DNA of 64,000 nucleotides from Rhizobium sp. C4 (GCF_021026315.1 NZ_JAJNCX010000003.1:124001-188000), one strand, 5' to 3'. Numbered from the stretch's first letter, positions 7,590 to 16,631 are shown. Notes: generated by a model not told the origin, from the sequence alone. Program-made: numbers and translations.

Positions 7590-8558
7590 ATGACAAGCAT
7601 TATGACCAATGCTGCCGCGATGGCGGCACTGCAGACTCTGCGCACAATCGACGGCAATCTGGAATCGACCCAGAACAAGATCTCCTCAGGCTATCGTGTT
7701 CAGACCGCGTCCGACAACGCCGCTTACTGGTCGATCGCAACGACCATGCGCTCGGACAACAAGGCACTCTCCACCGTCAGCGATGCGCTCGGTCTGGGTG
7801 CTGCAAAGACCGACACTGCCTACACCGCACTGGACTCCTCAATCTCGGTTATCGAGGAAATCAAGGCCAAGCTGGTCGCCGCGCGCGAACCGGGTGTCGA
7901 CAAGACCAAGATCAATTCCGAACTGGCCGAACTGAAATCGCAGCTGCAGTCCATCTCGCAGTCCGCGTCGTTCTCCGGTGAAAACTGGCTTTACAATTCC
8001 TCGACCACACCTGCGGGCACGAAGGAAATGGTTGCGTCGTTCAACCGCTCGACCAACGGCTCGGTTGCCGTCACGACGCTGACATTCAACGCCAGCGAAT
8101 CCATCATGATCGACACCAACGATGCAAATCTTGGTGCGCTGACCAAGGACGTCACCGTAACGCAACCACAGGCCGGCACGTCCGCGACGACAACGGCGAC
8201 CTACTTCCTCATCAATGCCAAGTCGACGACGTCCGCGTCGGGTTCTGAAGTCAAGCTGACGACCGGAACGCCGTCCGAGAACATCGACGGCATGATCTCC
8301 GCAGTCGATCTGATGCTGACTGGCCTGACCAAGGTCGCCTCCGACCTGGGTGCCATCAACAAGCGCATCGACATGCAGGACAACTTCGTCTCCGACCTCA
8401 TGAACGTGATCGACAAGGGCGTTGGACGTCTCGTTGACGCCGACATGAACCAGGAATCGACCAAGCTGAAGGCGCTGCAGACGCAGCAGCAGCTGGGCAT
8501 CCAGTCGCTGTCGATCGCGAACACGAACTCGCAGAACATCCTTTCGCTCTTCAAGTAA
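7590..8558 (+). CDS. flaD: Flagellin (fourth of four tandem genes)
   Basis: A 322-residue flagellin and the most divergent of the four. It starts MTSIMTNAAAMAALQTL with a distinct central region (SSTTPAGTKEMVASFNRSTNG, ASESIMIDTNDANLG) and ends NTNSQNILSLFK with a terminal Lys where the others have Arg. It is likely a minor filament subunit, by analogy with other rhizobia that build the filament from one main and several secondary flagellins. An ATG seven bases upstream (7583) is out of frame. It is followed by about 330 bp of non-coding sequence. Confidence 0.94.
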   Translation: MTSIMTNAAAMAALQTLRTIDGNLESTQNKISSGYRVQTASDNAAYWSIATTMRSDNKALSTVSDALGLGAAKTDTAYTALDSSISVIEEIKAKLVAAREPGVDKTKINSELAELKSQLQSISQSASFSGENWLYNSSTTPAGTKEMVASFNRSTNGSVAVTTLTFNASESIMIDTNDANLGALTKDVTVTQPQAGTSATTTATYFLINAKSTTSASGSEVKLTTGTPSENIDGMISAVDLMLTGLTKVASDLGAINKRIDMQDNFVSDLMNVIDKGVGRLVDADMNQESTKLKALQTQQQLGIQSLSIANTNSQNILSLFK

Positions 8559-8889
8559 GAGCAGTCAGGCCGGTCTTTCGTGGCCGGCCCGGGCAACTGA
8601 TGCATCGACGTCGTAGGCCGAGAAGGATTTTCGGCCTGTCGGGCAGAAAGCCCCTTTTGAAACATTGCTGGAAATTCTGCCGTGCCGCCGGTCATCGGCA
8701 TATGGTAGAAGGTTGGGCCGCGTTCATTGCCCTGACGCGGCCCAACATCTTCATCTTCGCACAAGATTGATCCCCTAGAACTTGGCCAACTGCGATCGCG
8801 GCGCATGCCTGACGCGCGCGAGCCTGCAGCGTTGCGCGAGGCGCTCTTGAGCGGCCGGTTGTTTTGTTATTCAGGGAAGTAGCGGATCG
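8559..8889. other. 331-bp gap with strong inverted repeat
   Basis: No gene is seen. The gap holds weak stem-loops just after the flagellin stop (GGCCGG/CCGGCC near 8569-8590; AGGCCGA/TCGGCCT near 8616-8637) and a perfect 12-bp inverted repeat GTTGGGCCGCGT / ACGCGGCCCAAC (8712-8723 with 8735-8746, loop 11). The gap must contain the end of the flagellin transcript and the promoter of the 8890-14274 gene series. Confidence 0.6.
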
Positions 8890-9519
8890 ATGAGTGCAGG
8901 CCTCGCCAGATATCTCAAGGATTTCAGCGCCCCACCGCCATCGGTGCCCGACGTTTTCGAACTTCCGCAGGCATCCGAAATCGCCTTTGACTTCGAGCCG
9001 GAGCCGCAGATCGATCTCGATGCGCTCCGCCGCGAGGCGCATGAGGAAGGCCGGGCGGAGATGCAGGCCGAGATGCAGGCCATGTACCAGCAGCAGATCG
9101 AAGCCCTGATGGCGTCGCAAAGGCAGGCGGAAGCCGACATGGCGGCAGTCTATGAGCAGAGGATGGCCGAGCAACTGGCGGAGGTTCTTCCGCGCATTGC
9201 CACCGATGTGCGCGAGCTCGTTTCCACACATGTCATGAACGCGCTCAAGCCGATCCTCGACGCGGCGATGACCGAGCGTGCGGTCGAAAGCCTTGCCCAG
9301 ACGGTGCGCTCTGTCTTTGCGGGCGAGGGCGGCATCGAACTCGTTCTCAAGGGACCGGGGTCTCTCGCGGAGAAACTGCGTGAGCGTCTGACGGGGCTCG
9401 ATCTTGATTTTAAGCACGTCGAAATGCCGGGCGTCGATCTGTCCGTCGAACATGGCGATACCGTTCTCATGACCCGCCTCTCCGCGTGGCGCGACAGTGT
9501 TGAAGAGCTTCTGAAATGA
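8890..9519 (+). CDS. FliH-like flagellar export/stator accessory protein (inferred)
   Basis: A 209-residue cytoplasmic protein with no signal peptide. Residues 1-45 are variable. Residues 45-100 form a long E/A/Q/M-rich coiled coil (EEGRAEMQAEMQAMYQQQIE). A C-terminal domain of about 100 residues (LPRIATDVRELVSTHVMNALK ... GVDLSVEHGDTVLMTRL) follows. This layout and the closing pattern PG-x-GDT-x-L resemble FliH, the regulator of the export ATPase FliI. The stop overlaps the motB start by four bases (ATGA), so it is co-translated with the stator genes. The assignment to FliH is by architecture only; it could be a separate rhizobial motility protein. Confidence 0.5.
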   Translation: MSAGLARYLKDFSAPPPSVPDVFELPQASEIAFDFEPEPQIDLDALRREAHEEGRAEMQAEMQAMYQQQIEALMASQRQAEADMAAVYEQRMAEQLAEVLPRIATDVRELVSTHVMNALKPILDAAMTERAVESLAQTVRSVFAGEGGIELVLKGPGSLAEKLRERLTGLDLDFKHVEMPGVDLSVEHGDTVLMTRLSAWRDSVEELLK

Positions 9520-10901
9520 GCGAGAACGAAAGCCACCACCACGGCAAGAACGAAATCATCATCATCAAGCGCCACGGCCATGGCGATCATGGCCACCATG
9601 GTGGCGCGTGGAAGATTGCCTACGCCGACTTCATGACCGCCATGATGGCCTTCTTCCTCGTCATGTGGCTGGTCAATGCCGCCAATGACGCGACGAAGGC
9701 GGCTGTTGCGAGCTATTTCAATCCCATCAAGCTGACGGACTCCAGCCCCGCGGACAAGGGCATCACCAAGCCGGGCAAGCAGGCCGACGGCGAGGCGACC
9801 CAGGAAAAGTCCAAGGTGGATGGCGAGGAGAAGTCGCAGGGAGACGCGGCCGCCAGCGGCCAGGAAAAGAGCTCGACAGCCGGCGAAAAGGTCACCTATT
9901 CCGAAGCCGACTATTTCGAGAACCCCTATGCAGTTCTGTCCGAAATCGTTCTCGATGTGGGGCAGCAGGCCAATGTGAGCGTCAAGGGTGAGGGCGGTGC
10001 AGCGACGGCTGGCCCCTCCACGGGTGCTGACGGCGGCGACGCCTACAAGGACCCCTTCGACCCCGATTTCTGGACCAAGCAGGTTCAGGTGAATCCCAAG
10101 GTCGGCAAGGGCAAGGACGCGGGCGAAGCCGGCAAGGACCAGGCCGCCGCGGCTGTTGCCGCCCAGGACAAGGGCAACGAGATCGGCAAGGGTGGCATAC
10201 CCGGCGAGGCGGACAGCAAGGACACCGGCAAGGGCGGCATTCCAGGCGACCAGCAGACCATCGAAAAGGGCAAGGGCGGCAGCGCCGCCGACAAGAATGC
10301 GACCGAACAGGGCGGCGCGACTGCGGACGCAAAGCCGAATGCCGGCGAGCAGCAGGACAAGCCCGGCAAGCCGGCCGAAATGGCCTCCGCCCAGAGCCAG
10401 ATGGACAAGGCAGAGGCGCAGGCTGCGGCAAAGGCTGCGAGCGACCTGAAGAAGCAGATCTTGAACACACTTCCGGCGTCTGTCGGCAAGCTCGCCGACG
10501 CGATCCGGGTCGAACCCTCCGAAGGTGGGCTGCTGATTTCGGTCAGCGATCAGGTGAGCACGCCGATGTTCGACGTCGGTTCGGCCGTGCCAAGCCGCGA
10601 GCTCGTGCTCGCCATGCAGGACATCGGCAAGGTGCTGGCGAAGGGCAAGGGCAGTGTCGTCATTCGCGGTCACACCGACGGTCGGCCCTACAAGGGCGGC
10701 ACCGGCGACAACTGGGGGCTTTCTCTCAATCGTGCCCGCAGCGCCTATTACATGCTGGTCAGCGGCGGGCTTGACGAGAAGCGCGTCAACCAGGTGACCG
10801 GCTATGCCGACCGCTTCCTGAAAGTTCCGAAGGACCCCTATAGCCCCGCGAACCGTCGGATCGAGATCCTGCTCGAGGGCAAGACCGTAACCGGAGGCTG
10901 A
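9516..10901 (+). CDS. motB: Flagellar stator protein MotB
   Basis: The peptidoglycan-anchored stator subunit, which with MotA conducts protons to drive rotation. A histidine-rich N-terminus (HHHGKN, HGHGDHGHHGG) precedes the single membrane segment AYADFMTAMMAFFLVMWLV, in which Asp38 is the expected proton-carrying residue. A low-complexity periplasmic linker of some 270 residues contains repeated KGGIPG units (about residues 227-250). The OmpA-like peptidoglycan-binding domain occupies about residues 335-455 (VVIRGHTDGRPY, NRRIEILLEG). At 461 residues it is much longer than the 308 of E. coli, because of the linker. motA is not in this window. Confidence 0.96.
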   Translation: MSENESHHHGKNEIIIIKRHGHGDHGHHGGAWKIAYADFMTAMMAFFLVMWLVNAANDATKAAVASYFNPIKLTDSSPADKGITKPGKQADGEATQEKSKVDGEEKSQGDAAASGQEKSSTAGEKVTYSEADYFENPYAVLSEIVLDVGQQANVSVKGEGGAATAGPSTGADGGDAYKDPFDPDFWTKQVQVNPKVGKGKDAGEAGKDQAAAAVAAQDKGNEIGKGGIPGEADSKDTGKGGIPGDQQTIEKGKGGSAADKNATEQGGATADAKPNAGEQQDKPGKPAEMASAQSQMDKAEAQAAAKAASDLKKQILNTLPASVGKLADAIRVEPSEGGLLISVSDQVSTPMFDVGSAVPSRELVLAMQDIGKVLAKGKGSVVIRGHTDGRPYKGGTGDNWGLSLNRARSAYYMLVSGGLDEKRVNQVTGYADRFLKVPKDPYSPANRRIEILLEGKTVTGG

Positions 10902-10902
10902 T

Positions 10903-12288
10903 GTGGCCCGCTTCCTGACCATCGCCGCCGCATGTCTGGCTCTCGGCTTCGGGTTTTCCGCCCGGGCCGAGGAGGCGAAGCAGGAAGAGGTCGACCCGAC
11001 GCTCCCGATCTACAAGCTTGTCCGCTCGCTCGAGGATGTCCAGGACAAGATCGTCGCTGGCGACATCAAGGCGGTGGAAATGCAGCGCTTCATGATCGGC
11101 ATGATCGACCGCCGTCTGCGCACCGCCAGTCCCGACGATTTCAATGATCTGCGCAATGTTGACGCCGCCATGATCTATGCCATGTCGGGCGGCAATCCCG
11201 CGACGCTGGACACACTGATATCGCATGACGCGCGCGGCAACTTCGACACACGGCTGACCAATGCGCTGCTGCTTTATCTCGGCGGCAAGGGCGGTTCGGC
11301 CAACAAGACGCTCGACGAGATTGTCCCCGAATACAAGTCGACGGCGATCGGCCCGTATCTGGCGCTGGTTGCCGCCAACGTCGTGATGCAGAAGAAGCCC
11401 GACATCGCGCTGAAATACTTCGACTGGGCGCGGCTGGCACTTCCCGGCTCCATCGTCGAAGAAGCGGCACTGCGCCGCTCGCTGATCATCACGGTGAAGC
11501 AGAACAATATCGAAAGTTCGATCCGGCTTGCCCGGCTCTATGTCTCGCGCTTTCCCAATTCGCCCTATGCCGCTCAGGTGGCCGCCCAGGTCGTCACGCT
11601 GATCGACGCAAATTACGACAAGATCGGCAATGACCGCATTGCGCAAACCCTCGTCTGGCTAGACCCGCCGCGGCAGCAGGAGGTCTATCTGCGCATCGCC
11701 CGCAAGGCGGCGGTGACCGGACGTTTCGAGTTCGCGCATTGGGCTGCCGGAAACGCGCTCGCCCTGTCCGAGGGCAGAGATGACAATCCGGCGAAGCTTG
11801 CCCAGCTCTATATCAACCTCTCCACCCTGCCGACGGCCGACATCGCCGAGGTGCAGAGTGCATTCTCGAAGATCCCGGACGAGATCCTCGGGCCTGACGA
11901 ACGACGGTTGCGCGATGCGGGTGCATTTATTCTCTCGGAAGTGGAAAGACCCGCCACACTCGAAAGCCTGACACAAGCGCCTCCTGATAAACCGAAACCC
12001 GAGAATGAGGCGATGGCCAAGCCAGACCCTCACAAGGGAGGCGAAGCGCCGCCGAAAGAGGCGAAGCCGCCTGTTGGTCAACCTGCCGAGGCAAAGCCGC
12101 CAGCAGGCAAGCCGCCGGCAGGTCCGCCACCTGAAAAGCAGAACGCAGCCAAGACGGCCGAAGCGAAGCCGGGCGAAGCCAAGGTGCAGCAGGCGGCCGA
12201 TACCAAGGACGGCATCGATACGTTCCTGTCCGACAGCCAGGCGCAGTTGAAGGCCATCGACGATTTGATGAACAAGGGGGACAAGTGA
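10903..12288 (+). CDS. motC: Periplasmic motor protein MotC
   Basis: A 461-residue secreted protein specific to rhizobial motors. MotC binds the periplasmic part of MotB and helps gate and speed the motor. The signal peptide is FLTIAAACLALGFGFSARA. A helical domain follows to about residue 345, then a proline/alanine/lysine-rich stretch (PPVGQPAEAKPP, PPAGPP; about 365-430). The start is a GTG at 10903, one base after the motB stop; the ATG at 10901 is in another frame that closes after five codons. The stop overlaps the GTG start of the next gene. The chaperone MotE is encoded at 958-1479. Confidence 0.9.
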   Translation: MARFLTIAAACLALGFGFSARAEEAKQEEVDPTLPIYKLVRSLEDVQDKIVAGDIKAVEMQRFMIGMIDRRLRTASPDDFNDLRNVDAAMIYAMSGGNPATLDTLISHDARGNFDTRLTNALLLYLGGKGGSANKTLDEIVPEYKSTAIGPYLALVAANVVMQKKPDIALKYFDWARLALPGSIVEEAALRRSLIITVKQNNIESSIRLARLYVSRFPNSPYAAQVAAQVVTLIDANYDKIGNDRIAQTLVWLDPPRQQEVYLRIARKAAVTGRFEFAHWAAGNALALSEGRDDNPAKLAQLYINLSTLPTADIAEVQSAFSKIPDEILGPDERRLRDAGAFILSEVERPATLESLTQAPPDKPKPENEAMAKPDPHKGGEAPPKEAKPPVGQPAEAKPPAGKPPAGPPPEKQNAAKTAEAKPGEAKVQQAADTKDGIDTFLSDSQAQLKAIDDLMNKGDK

Positions 12289-13751
12289 ACGCGATCGACC
12301 AGTATGTGGCGCCGGCCCCTCCGCGTCCCAATCCCCCATCCGCACCGTCTCCGCGCGCCGGTTCCGATACGTCGGGAAGTCCGAGCTTCGGTGACGTGTA
12401 CAACAAGGCTGCCAACGCCAACCAGTCCGACAATGACCCGGCTGAGCCGAAGGCATCGGCCGACGACGATCAGCAGCCGAAAGCCGATCCGAAGGCTGCG
12501 GGCACTGCCGGAAAGGCCGCGGCGCATGGCGATCACAAATCGACCTCCGCTTCCAGCGCCGAAACTGCGATCCTCGCGCTTGCCGCAGATGCACAGAGCA
12601 AGAAGACCGGCAAGGTCGAGGAGCAGCCTGCCGATGCCAAGCTGACAGAGAATGCCGATGCCGCTGTGTCGAAACAGGACGGCAAGGACAAGGTCGCTGC
12701 TGATATCGAAAAGCTGATCGACAAGGCCAATGCGGCGAAGGCTCAGGCGCAGACGCCGGGTCCGGCAACCCAGGCAGAGACCGACGCGGCGGCGATCGCT
12801 CTGAAACTTCTGAGTGCAGAGACGGTCACCAAGGGGCAGGACAAGACGCTGAAATCCGAGGAGACCGGCAAGAAGGAAGAGCCGGCCAAGGAGAAGGCGA
12901 CCGATCCGAAGTCAGAGGCGACAGGCCCGAATGCGGAGGGCGCCAATATGCTCGCCGCTGCGGCGCTTGCCGTCAGCGCTGCAGGCGGTCAGGCCGGCGA
13001 TCATCAGGAGCAGGGCAAGCCCAAGTCCGACGAGCAGTCCGGCAAGGCGCTCTCCGCCATTGGCGCGCAGGCACCCGGCGCAACGACCAAGGACGAGGCA
13101 ACGGCAACCTCCGGCACCGGAGAGGCCGTCAAGCCCGAGAGCATTACCGTGCTCGATGCCCGCCGCTTCGTCGGAAGCGGCGAGGGCCTGTCCGCCAACA
13201 CGCAGGCTGTCATGTCCGGCGTTACCGCCGACAATGACTGGGCGGCCACGATGAAGGCAGCCTCCGCAGCGGCGACGGCGACCCCCGAACCGCGCACCGG
13301 CACGCCGGTCAATACGCTGAAAATCCAGATGACGCCGGAATCGATCGGCAACGTCACGGCGACGCTCAGGCTTCACGGCGACCAGTTGACGGTCCACCTG
13401 CAGGTGGAATCCGGCGAAGCCTTCAGGCAGCTCAGCCAGGACAAGGAAGGCCTTATCCAGTCGCTGAAGTCGCAGGGCTTCTCGGTCGATCAGGTGAGCG
13501 TGCAGCTGTCGCCCGCGCCCACGACGGACAAGACGGTCGCCCAGACCTCATCCGGTCAGCAGACCGGCGGGCAGATGCAGGACGGCAGCTCTGCCGGCCA
13601 GTTCGCCCAGCAGGGCAGGGAACAGGACAACAATCGCAGGCAGCAGGACAATGGCTTCAACGCAAATTGGCAGGGCGATGACAAGAGCGTGGCTGTTGAC
13701 CCTCTCGTTCCTTCTTCTGAACCTGCCCGCTCCGGTCAGGTCTATCTCTGA
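12285..13751 (+). CDS. fliK: Flagellar hook-length control protein FliK (rhizobial MotD)
   Basis: A 488-residue protein formerly called MotD in rhizobia and now regarded as FliK, the secreted ruler that ends hook growth and switches export to filament proteins. The first 300 residues are low-complexity, rich in A/K/D/E. The conserved C-terminal hook-length domain lies at about residues 340-412 (LKIQMTPESIGNVTATLRLH, LQVESGEAFRQLSQDKEGLI, LKSQGFSVDQVSVQLSP). A Q/G-rich tail follows. The start is a GTG at 12285 overlapping the motC stop (GTGA). The last 74 bases overlap the start of the transglycosylase gene in another frame. Confidence 0.9.
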   Translation: MNAIDQYVAPAPPRPNPPSAPSPRAGSDTSGSPSFGDVYNKAANANQSDNDPAEPKASADDDQQPKADPKAAGTAGKAAAHGDHKSTSASSAETAILALAADAQSKKTGKVEEQPADAKLTENADAAVSKQDGKDKVAADIEKLIDKANAAKAQAQTPGPATQAETDAAAIALKLLSAETVTKGQDKTLKSEETGKKEEPAKEKATDPKSEATGPNAEGANMLAAAALAVSAAGGQAGDHQEQGKPKSDEQSGKALSAIGAQAPGATTKDEATATSGTGEAVKPESITVLDARRFVGSGEGLSANTQAVMSGVTADNDWAATMKAASAAATATPEPRTGTPVNTLKIQMTPESIGNVTATLRLHGDQLTVHLQVESGEAFRQLSQDKEGLIQSLKSQGFSVDQVSVQLSPAPTTDKTVAQTSSGQQTGGQMQDGSSAGQFAQQGREQDNNRRQQDNGFNANWQGDDKSVAVDPLVPSSEPARSGQVYL

Positions 13752-14274
13752 GGCGAACGCGGCTCAGCCGAGCCAGGCAGGTCTGTGCGAGCAGGAGATC
13801 CACCGGGCGGCCGCCAAGTATGGCGTGCCGGAAGGCATCCTCTACTCCGTCGGGCTTGCAGAAACCGGCAAGAAGGGCTCGCTGCAGCCCTGGGCGCTCA
13901 ACATTGAAGGGAAGGCCGTCTTCGCGGCAAGCCCCAACGACGCGCTCGCCATCTTCCAGCAGGCGCGCCTCAAGGGTGCCGTTCTGATCGACCTGGGCTG
14001 CATGCAGATCAACCATCATTTCCACGGTGAGGCCTTCACCTCACCCGCACAAATGCTGGAGCCGGCCCGCAACGTGGAGTATGCGGCGAAGTTTCTCGCC
14101 GAACTTCACGCCCGGCACGAGACCTGGACAATGGCCGTCGCGCGCTACCACGCAGGGCCCAATAACGACCCCGCGCAGAAGCAGTACGTATGCCGCGTGA
14201 TCGCCAATCTGGTCGCCAGCGGCTACGGACAGTGGACTAAGAATGCCTCACAATTTTGCGTTGGATACAACTAA
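13678..14274 (+). CDS. Lytic transglycosylase, SLT fold, flagellum-associated
   Basis: A 198-residue secreted muralytic enzyme that likely opens peptidoglycan for the rod. The signal peptide is AWLLTLSFLLLNLPAPVRS. The SLT motifs are GVPEGILYSVGLAETG, with the probable catalytic Glu62, then GCMQINHHFH and VARYHAGP. The start is nested in the 3' end of fliK; the ATG at 13678 gives a clean signal peptide, and an in-frame ATG at 13651 is the alternative. Context suggests a partner for the single-domain FlgJ at 24158, which lacks a muramidase domain, comparable to SltF of Rhodobacter. Confidence 0.88.
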   Translation: MTRAWLLTLSFLLLNLPAPVRSISEANAAQPSQAGLCEQEIHRAAAKYGVPEGILYSVGLAETGKKGSLQPWALNIEGKAVFAASPNDALAIFQQARLKGAVLIDLGCMQINHHFHGEAFTSPAQMLEPARNVEYAAKFLAELHARHETWTMAVARYHAGPNNDPAQKQYVCRVIANLVASGYGQWTKNASQFCVGYN

Positions 14275-14547
14275 AAATTTAGTGACTGTCAAAAATCAGC
14301 CGGACTCCGGCAATGCGGCAAGAATATGAACTCTCATTAACCTTAACGCTTCCCGTTAACCATGCATTAACTTTTCCAAGCGATGATAGCGGCATGAATG
14401 AGTGCGGCATACTACATATAGTGCAAATCGCCACTCAGAAGTTAATCAACTGTAAATTTGCGTAGTTAAGTTCATCCAGTTGTTCCTGATTCCCCCGATT
14501 CGTATCGATGAGGCATCGAGGCACCAGACTGATTCGGAGGCGGACGA
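14275..14547 (+). promoter_or_regulatory. Upstream region of rem with clustered TTAAC repeats
   Basis: This is an AT-rich 273-bp gap. Four copies of TTAAC fall within 35 bp (14337, 14343, 14356, 14367), and TTAA-type steps recur further down to 14470. The master regulators of flagella in rhizobia (VisNR, MucR) act on the rem promoter, so this cluster is a candidate site; which protein binds is not shown. A Shine-Dalgarno GGAGG precedes the ATG. Confidence 0.45.
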
Positions 14548-15219
14548 ATGATCGTCGTGGTTGATGAGCGTGAGCTTGTAAAAGACGGATATACTTCACT
14601 ATTTGGCCGGGAGGGCGTGCCCTCCACGGGCTTTGATCCCAGCGAATTTGGCGAGTGGGTCAACACGGCGGCAGACACCGATATAGACGCGGTCGAAGCC
14701 TTTCTGATTGGTCAGGGATCGCAGGCACTTTCGTTGCCGCGCGCAATCCGTGATCGGTCCACGGCACCGGTGATCGCTGTCAGCGATTCGCCGTCGCTCG
14801 AAACCACGCTTGCCTTCTTCGACTGCGGCGTCGACGATGTTGTTCGCAAGCCGGTTCATCCCCGCGAGATTCTGGCCCGTGCGGCGGCCATTCGTCGTCG
14901 GCTGAAGGCGATCTCCAACTATACCGATATCGGCGCGATCCGGGTTTTCTCGGACGGTCGTGATCCGGAAATCGAAGGCGAAGTCTTCCCGCTGCCGCGT
15001 CGCGAGCGCCGCATTCTGGAATACTTGGTCGCCAACCGTGGCCGGCGCGTCTCCAAGACCCAGATTTTCAGCGCAATCTACGGCATCTTTGACGAGGACG
15101 TTGAAGAGAACGTGGTTGAAAGCCACATCAGCAAGCTGCGCAAGAAACTGCGCAAGAAGCTGGGCTTTGACCCGATCGATTCCAAGCGCTTCCTCGGCTA
15201 CTGCATCGACTGGAGTTAA
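14548..15219 (+). CDS. rem: Rem, OmpR-type activator of flagellar genes
   Basis: A 223-residue transcription regulator, an intermediate in the rhizobial motility cascade active in exponential growth. Residues 1-115 form a receiver-like domain starting [15 protein letters not shown]. The last 95 residues are an OmpR/PhoB-type winged helix ([35 protein letters not shown]). The receiver is degenerate: I see no D-x-x-LP phosphoacceptor motif in the expected position, although a KP-type loop (VVRKPVHP) remains. It probably works without phosphorylation. It lies alone between its own promoter and the flgE series, its expected targets. Confidence 0.9.
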   Translation: MIVVVDERELVKDGYTSLFGREGVPSTGFDPSEFGEWVNTAADTDIDAVEAFLIGQGSQALSLPRAIRDRSTAPVIAVSDSPSLETTLAFFDCGVDDVVRKPVHPREILARAAAIRRRLKAISNYTDIGAIRVFSDGRDPEIEGEVFPLPRRERRILEYLVANRGRRVSKTQIFSAIYGIFDEDVEENVVESHISKLRKKLRKKLGFDPIDSKRFLGYCIDWS

Positions 15220-15344
15220 CCAACCCTGGAAAGCTGGCCGGCATGAAGCCAAGTGGCCATAGTTCGCTAATGTTTCAGCGACCACTCAGTTTCACGCAAG
15301 GCCCGCCTCCTACTCTGTAATGACTACGGAAACGAGGATCCGAT

Positions 15345-16631
15345 ATGAGCCTTCAAGGAATGATGCGAACCAGCACGTCTGGTATGAACGCGCAGGCAAG
15401 TCGCCTGTCATCCATCTCTGACAACATCGCTAATTCTGCAACGACAGGCTACAAGGGATCCTCGGTTTCCTTCTCGGACCTCGTCCTCTCCTCGACCGGC
15501 GGCAACTATGCCTCCGGTTCGGTCAATGCCATCACCTCCTATGCCATTTCTGAACAGGGTGCGCTAACGTCGACGACGTCGGCCACGGACCTTGCGATCA
15601 AGGGCAGCGGCTTCTTCGTCGTCAAGGACAGTGGCGGCAGCATCTTCCTGACCCGCGACGGCTCGTTCAAGATCGATTCGTCCGGCGAGCTCGTGAACTC
15701 CTCCGGCTTTACCCTGATGGGCTATTCGTCCACGGACGGCTCCGCCGCCATCGTCAACGGCTTCTCGGGTCTCGTGCCCGTCAAGGCGACGCAGAGCGGC
15801 CTGCAGGCGACGGCGTCGACCGCCGGCATCGTGAACGCGAACCTGGATTCGCGGGCGACAGCCGTAACGACCCCGGTCACGCCCCGCGACATCGGTGCGA
15901 ACCCGGCTTCGACCGTCAACGACGTGAAGTACACGAGCTCGACCTCGGTTGTGACCTATGACAGCCTCGGCAATGCCGTTCAGCTCGATCTCTATTACAC
16001 CAAGACGGCAGACAACACCTGGCAGGTGACGGCGTTCAATCATGCCGATGCCAATGCGGGTTCCGGCTCCTTCCCCTACAGTTCGGGTCCGATCGAATCT
16101 GCGGCCGTCAATCTCGTCTTCGATCCGACGACCGGCAAGCTTGACCCGTCGTCTGACAAACAGATCAGCATTCCGATCCCGGGTGGCCAGACCGTCACGC
16201 TCGACATGTCGACGACAACCCAGTTCGCCTACAAGTTCGGCGTTTCGAGCGCCAAGGTCGACGGCAACGCGCCGAGCACGATCTCCTCGGTCTCGATCGG
16301 TCAGACGGGCAAGATTTCTGCTGTCTATGCAAACGGCACCACCAAGGATCTCTATCAGATCGTGCTCGCGAAAGTGCAGAGCCCCGACAATCTGACGCCG
16401 GTTTCCGGCAATGCCTTCTCGCTCAGCGACGCAGCGGGCACCGTGGTCGTCGGCTTCGGCGGCGACAGCAACTTCGGCACGATCAACTCAAACCAGCTGG
16501 AGCAGTCGAACGTCGACGTGGCCACCCAGCTCACCGACATGATCGAGTCGCAGCGCAGCTACACGGCCAATTCCAAGGCATTCCAGACGGCATCGGATCT
16601 GATGGACGTCCTCGTGAACCTCAAGCGATAA
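15345..16631 (+). CDS. flgE: Flagellar hook protein FlgE
   Basis: The hook subunit, 428 residues. The N-terminal rod-type motif is MSLQGMMRTSTSGMNAQASR with SDNIANSATTGYKGS. The middle contains the FlgE core (GSGFFVVKDSGG, TRDGSFKIDSSGEL). The C-terminal helix is NVDVATQLTDMIESQRSYTA. A 125-bp gap separates it from rem and presumably contains a Rem-dependent promoter. It is the first gene of a run leading through flgK, flgL, flaF, flbT, flgD and fliQ. Confidence 0.96.
   Translation: MSLQGMMRTSTSGMNAQASRLSSISDNIANSATTGYKGSSVSFSDLVLSSTGGNYASGSVNAITSYAISEQGALTSTTSATDLAIKGSGFFVVKDSGGSIFLTRDGSFKIDSSGELVNSSGFTLMGYSSTDGSAAIVNGFSGLVPVKATQSGLQATASTAGIVNANLDSRATAVTTPVTPRDIGANPASTVNDVKYTSSTSVVTYDSLGNAVQLDLYYTKTADNTWQVTAFNHADANAGSGSFPYSSGPIESAAVNLVFDPTTGKLDPSSDKQISIPIPGGQTVTLDMSTTTQFAYKFGVSSAKVDGNAPSTISSVSIGQTGKISAVYANGTTKDLYQIVLAKVQSPDNLTPVSGNAFSLSDAAGTVVVGFGGDSNFGTINSNQLEQSNVDVATQLTDMIESQRSYTANSKAFQTASDLMDVLVNLKR

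Noticed and set aside
10183-10240. Repeats in the motB linker as a tandem-repeat locus or recombination site
   Set aside because: The repeated KGGIPG units are few and imperfect at the DNA level; they are simply low-complexity linker coding sequence.
9150-10922. 590-codon minus-strand frame opposite motB
   Set aside because: Antisense to MotB and the FliH-like gene; low-complexity translation with no recognisable motif.
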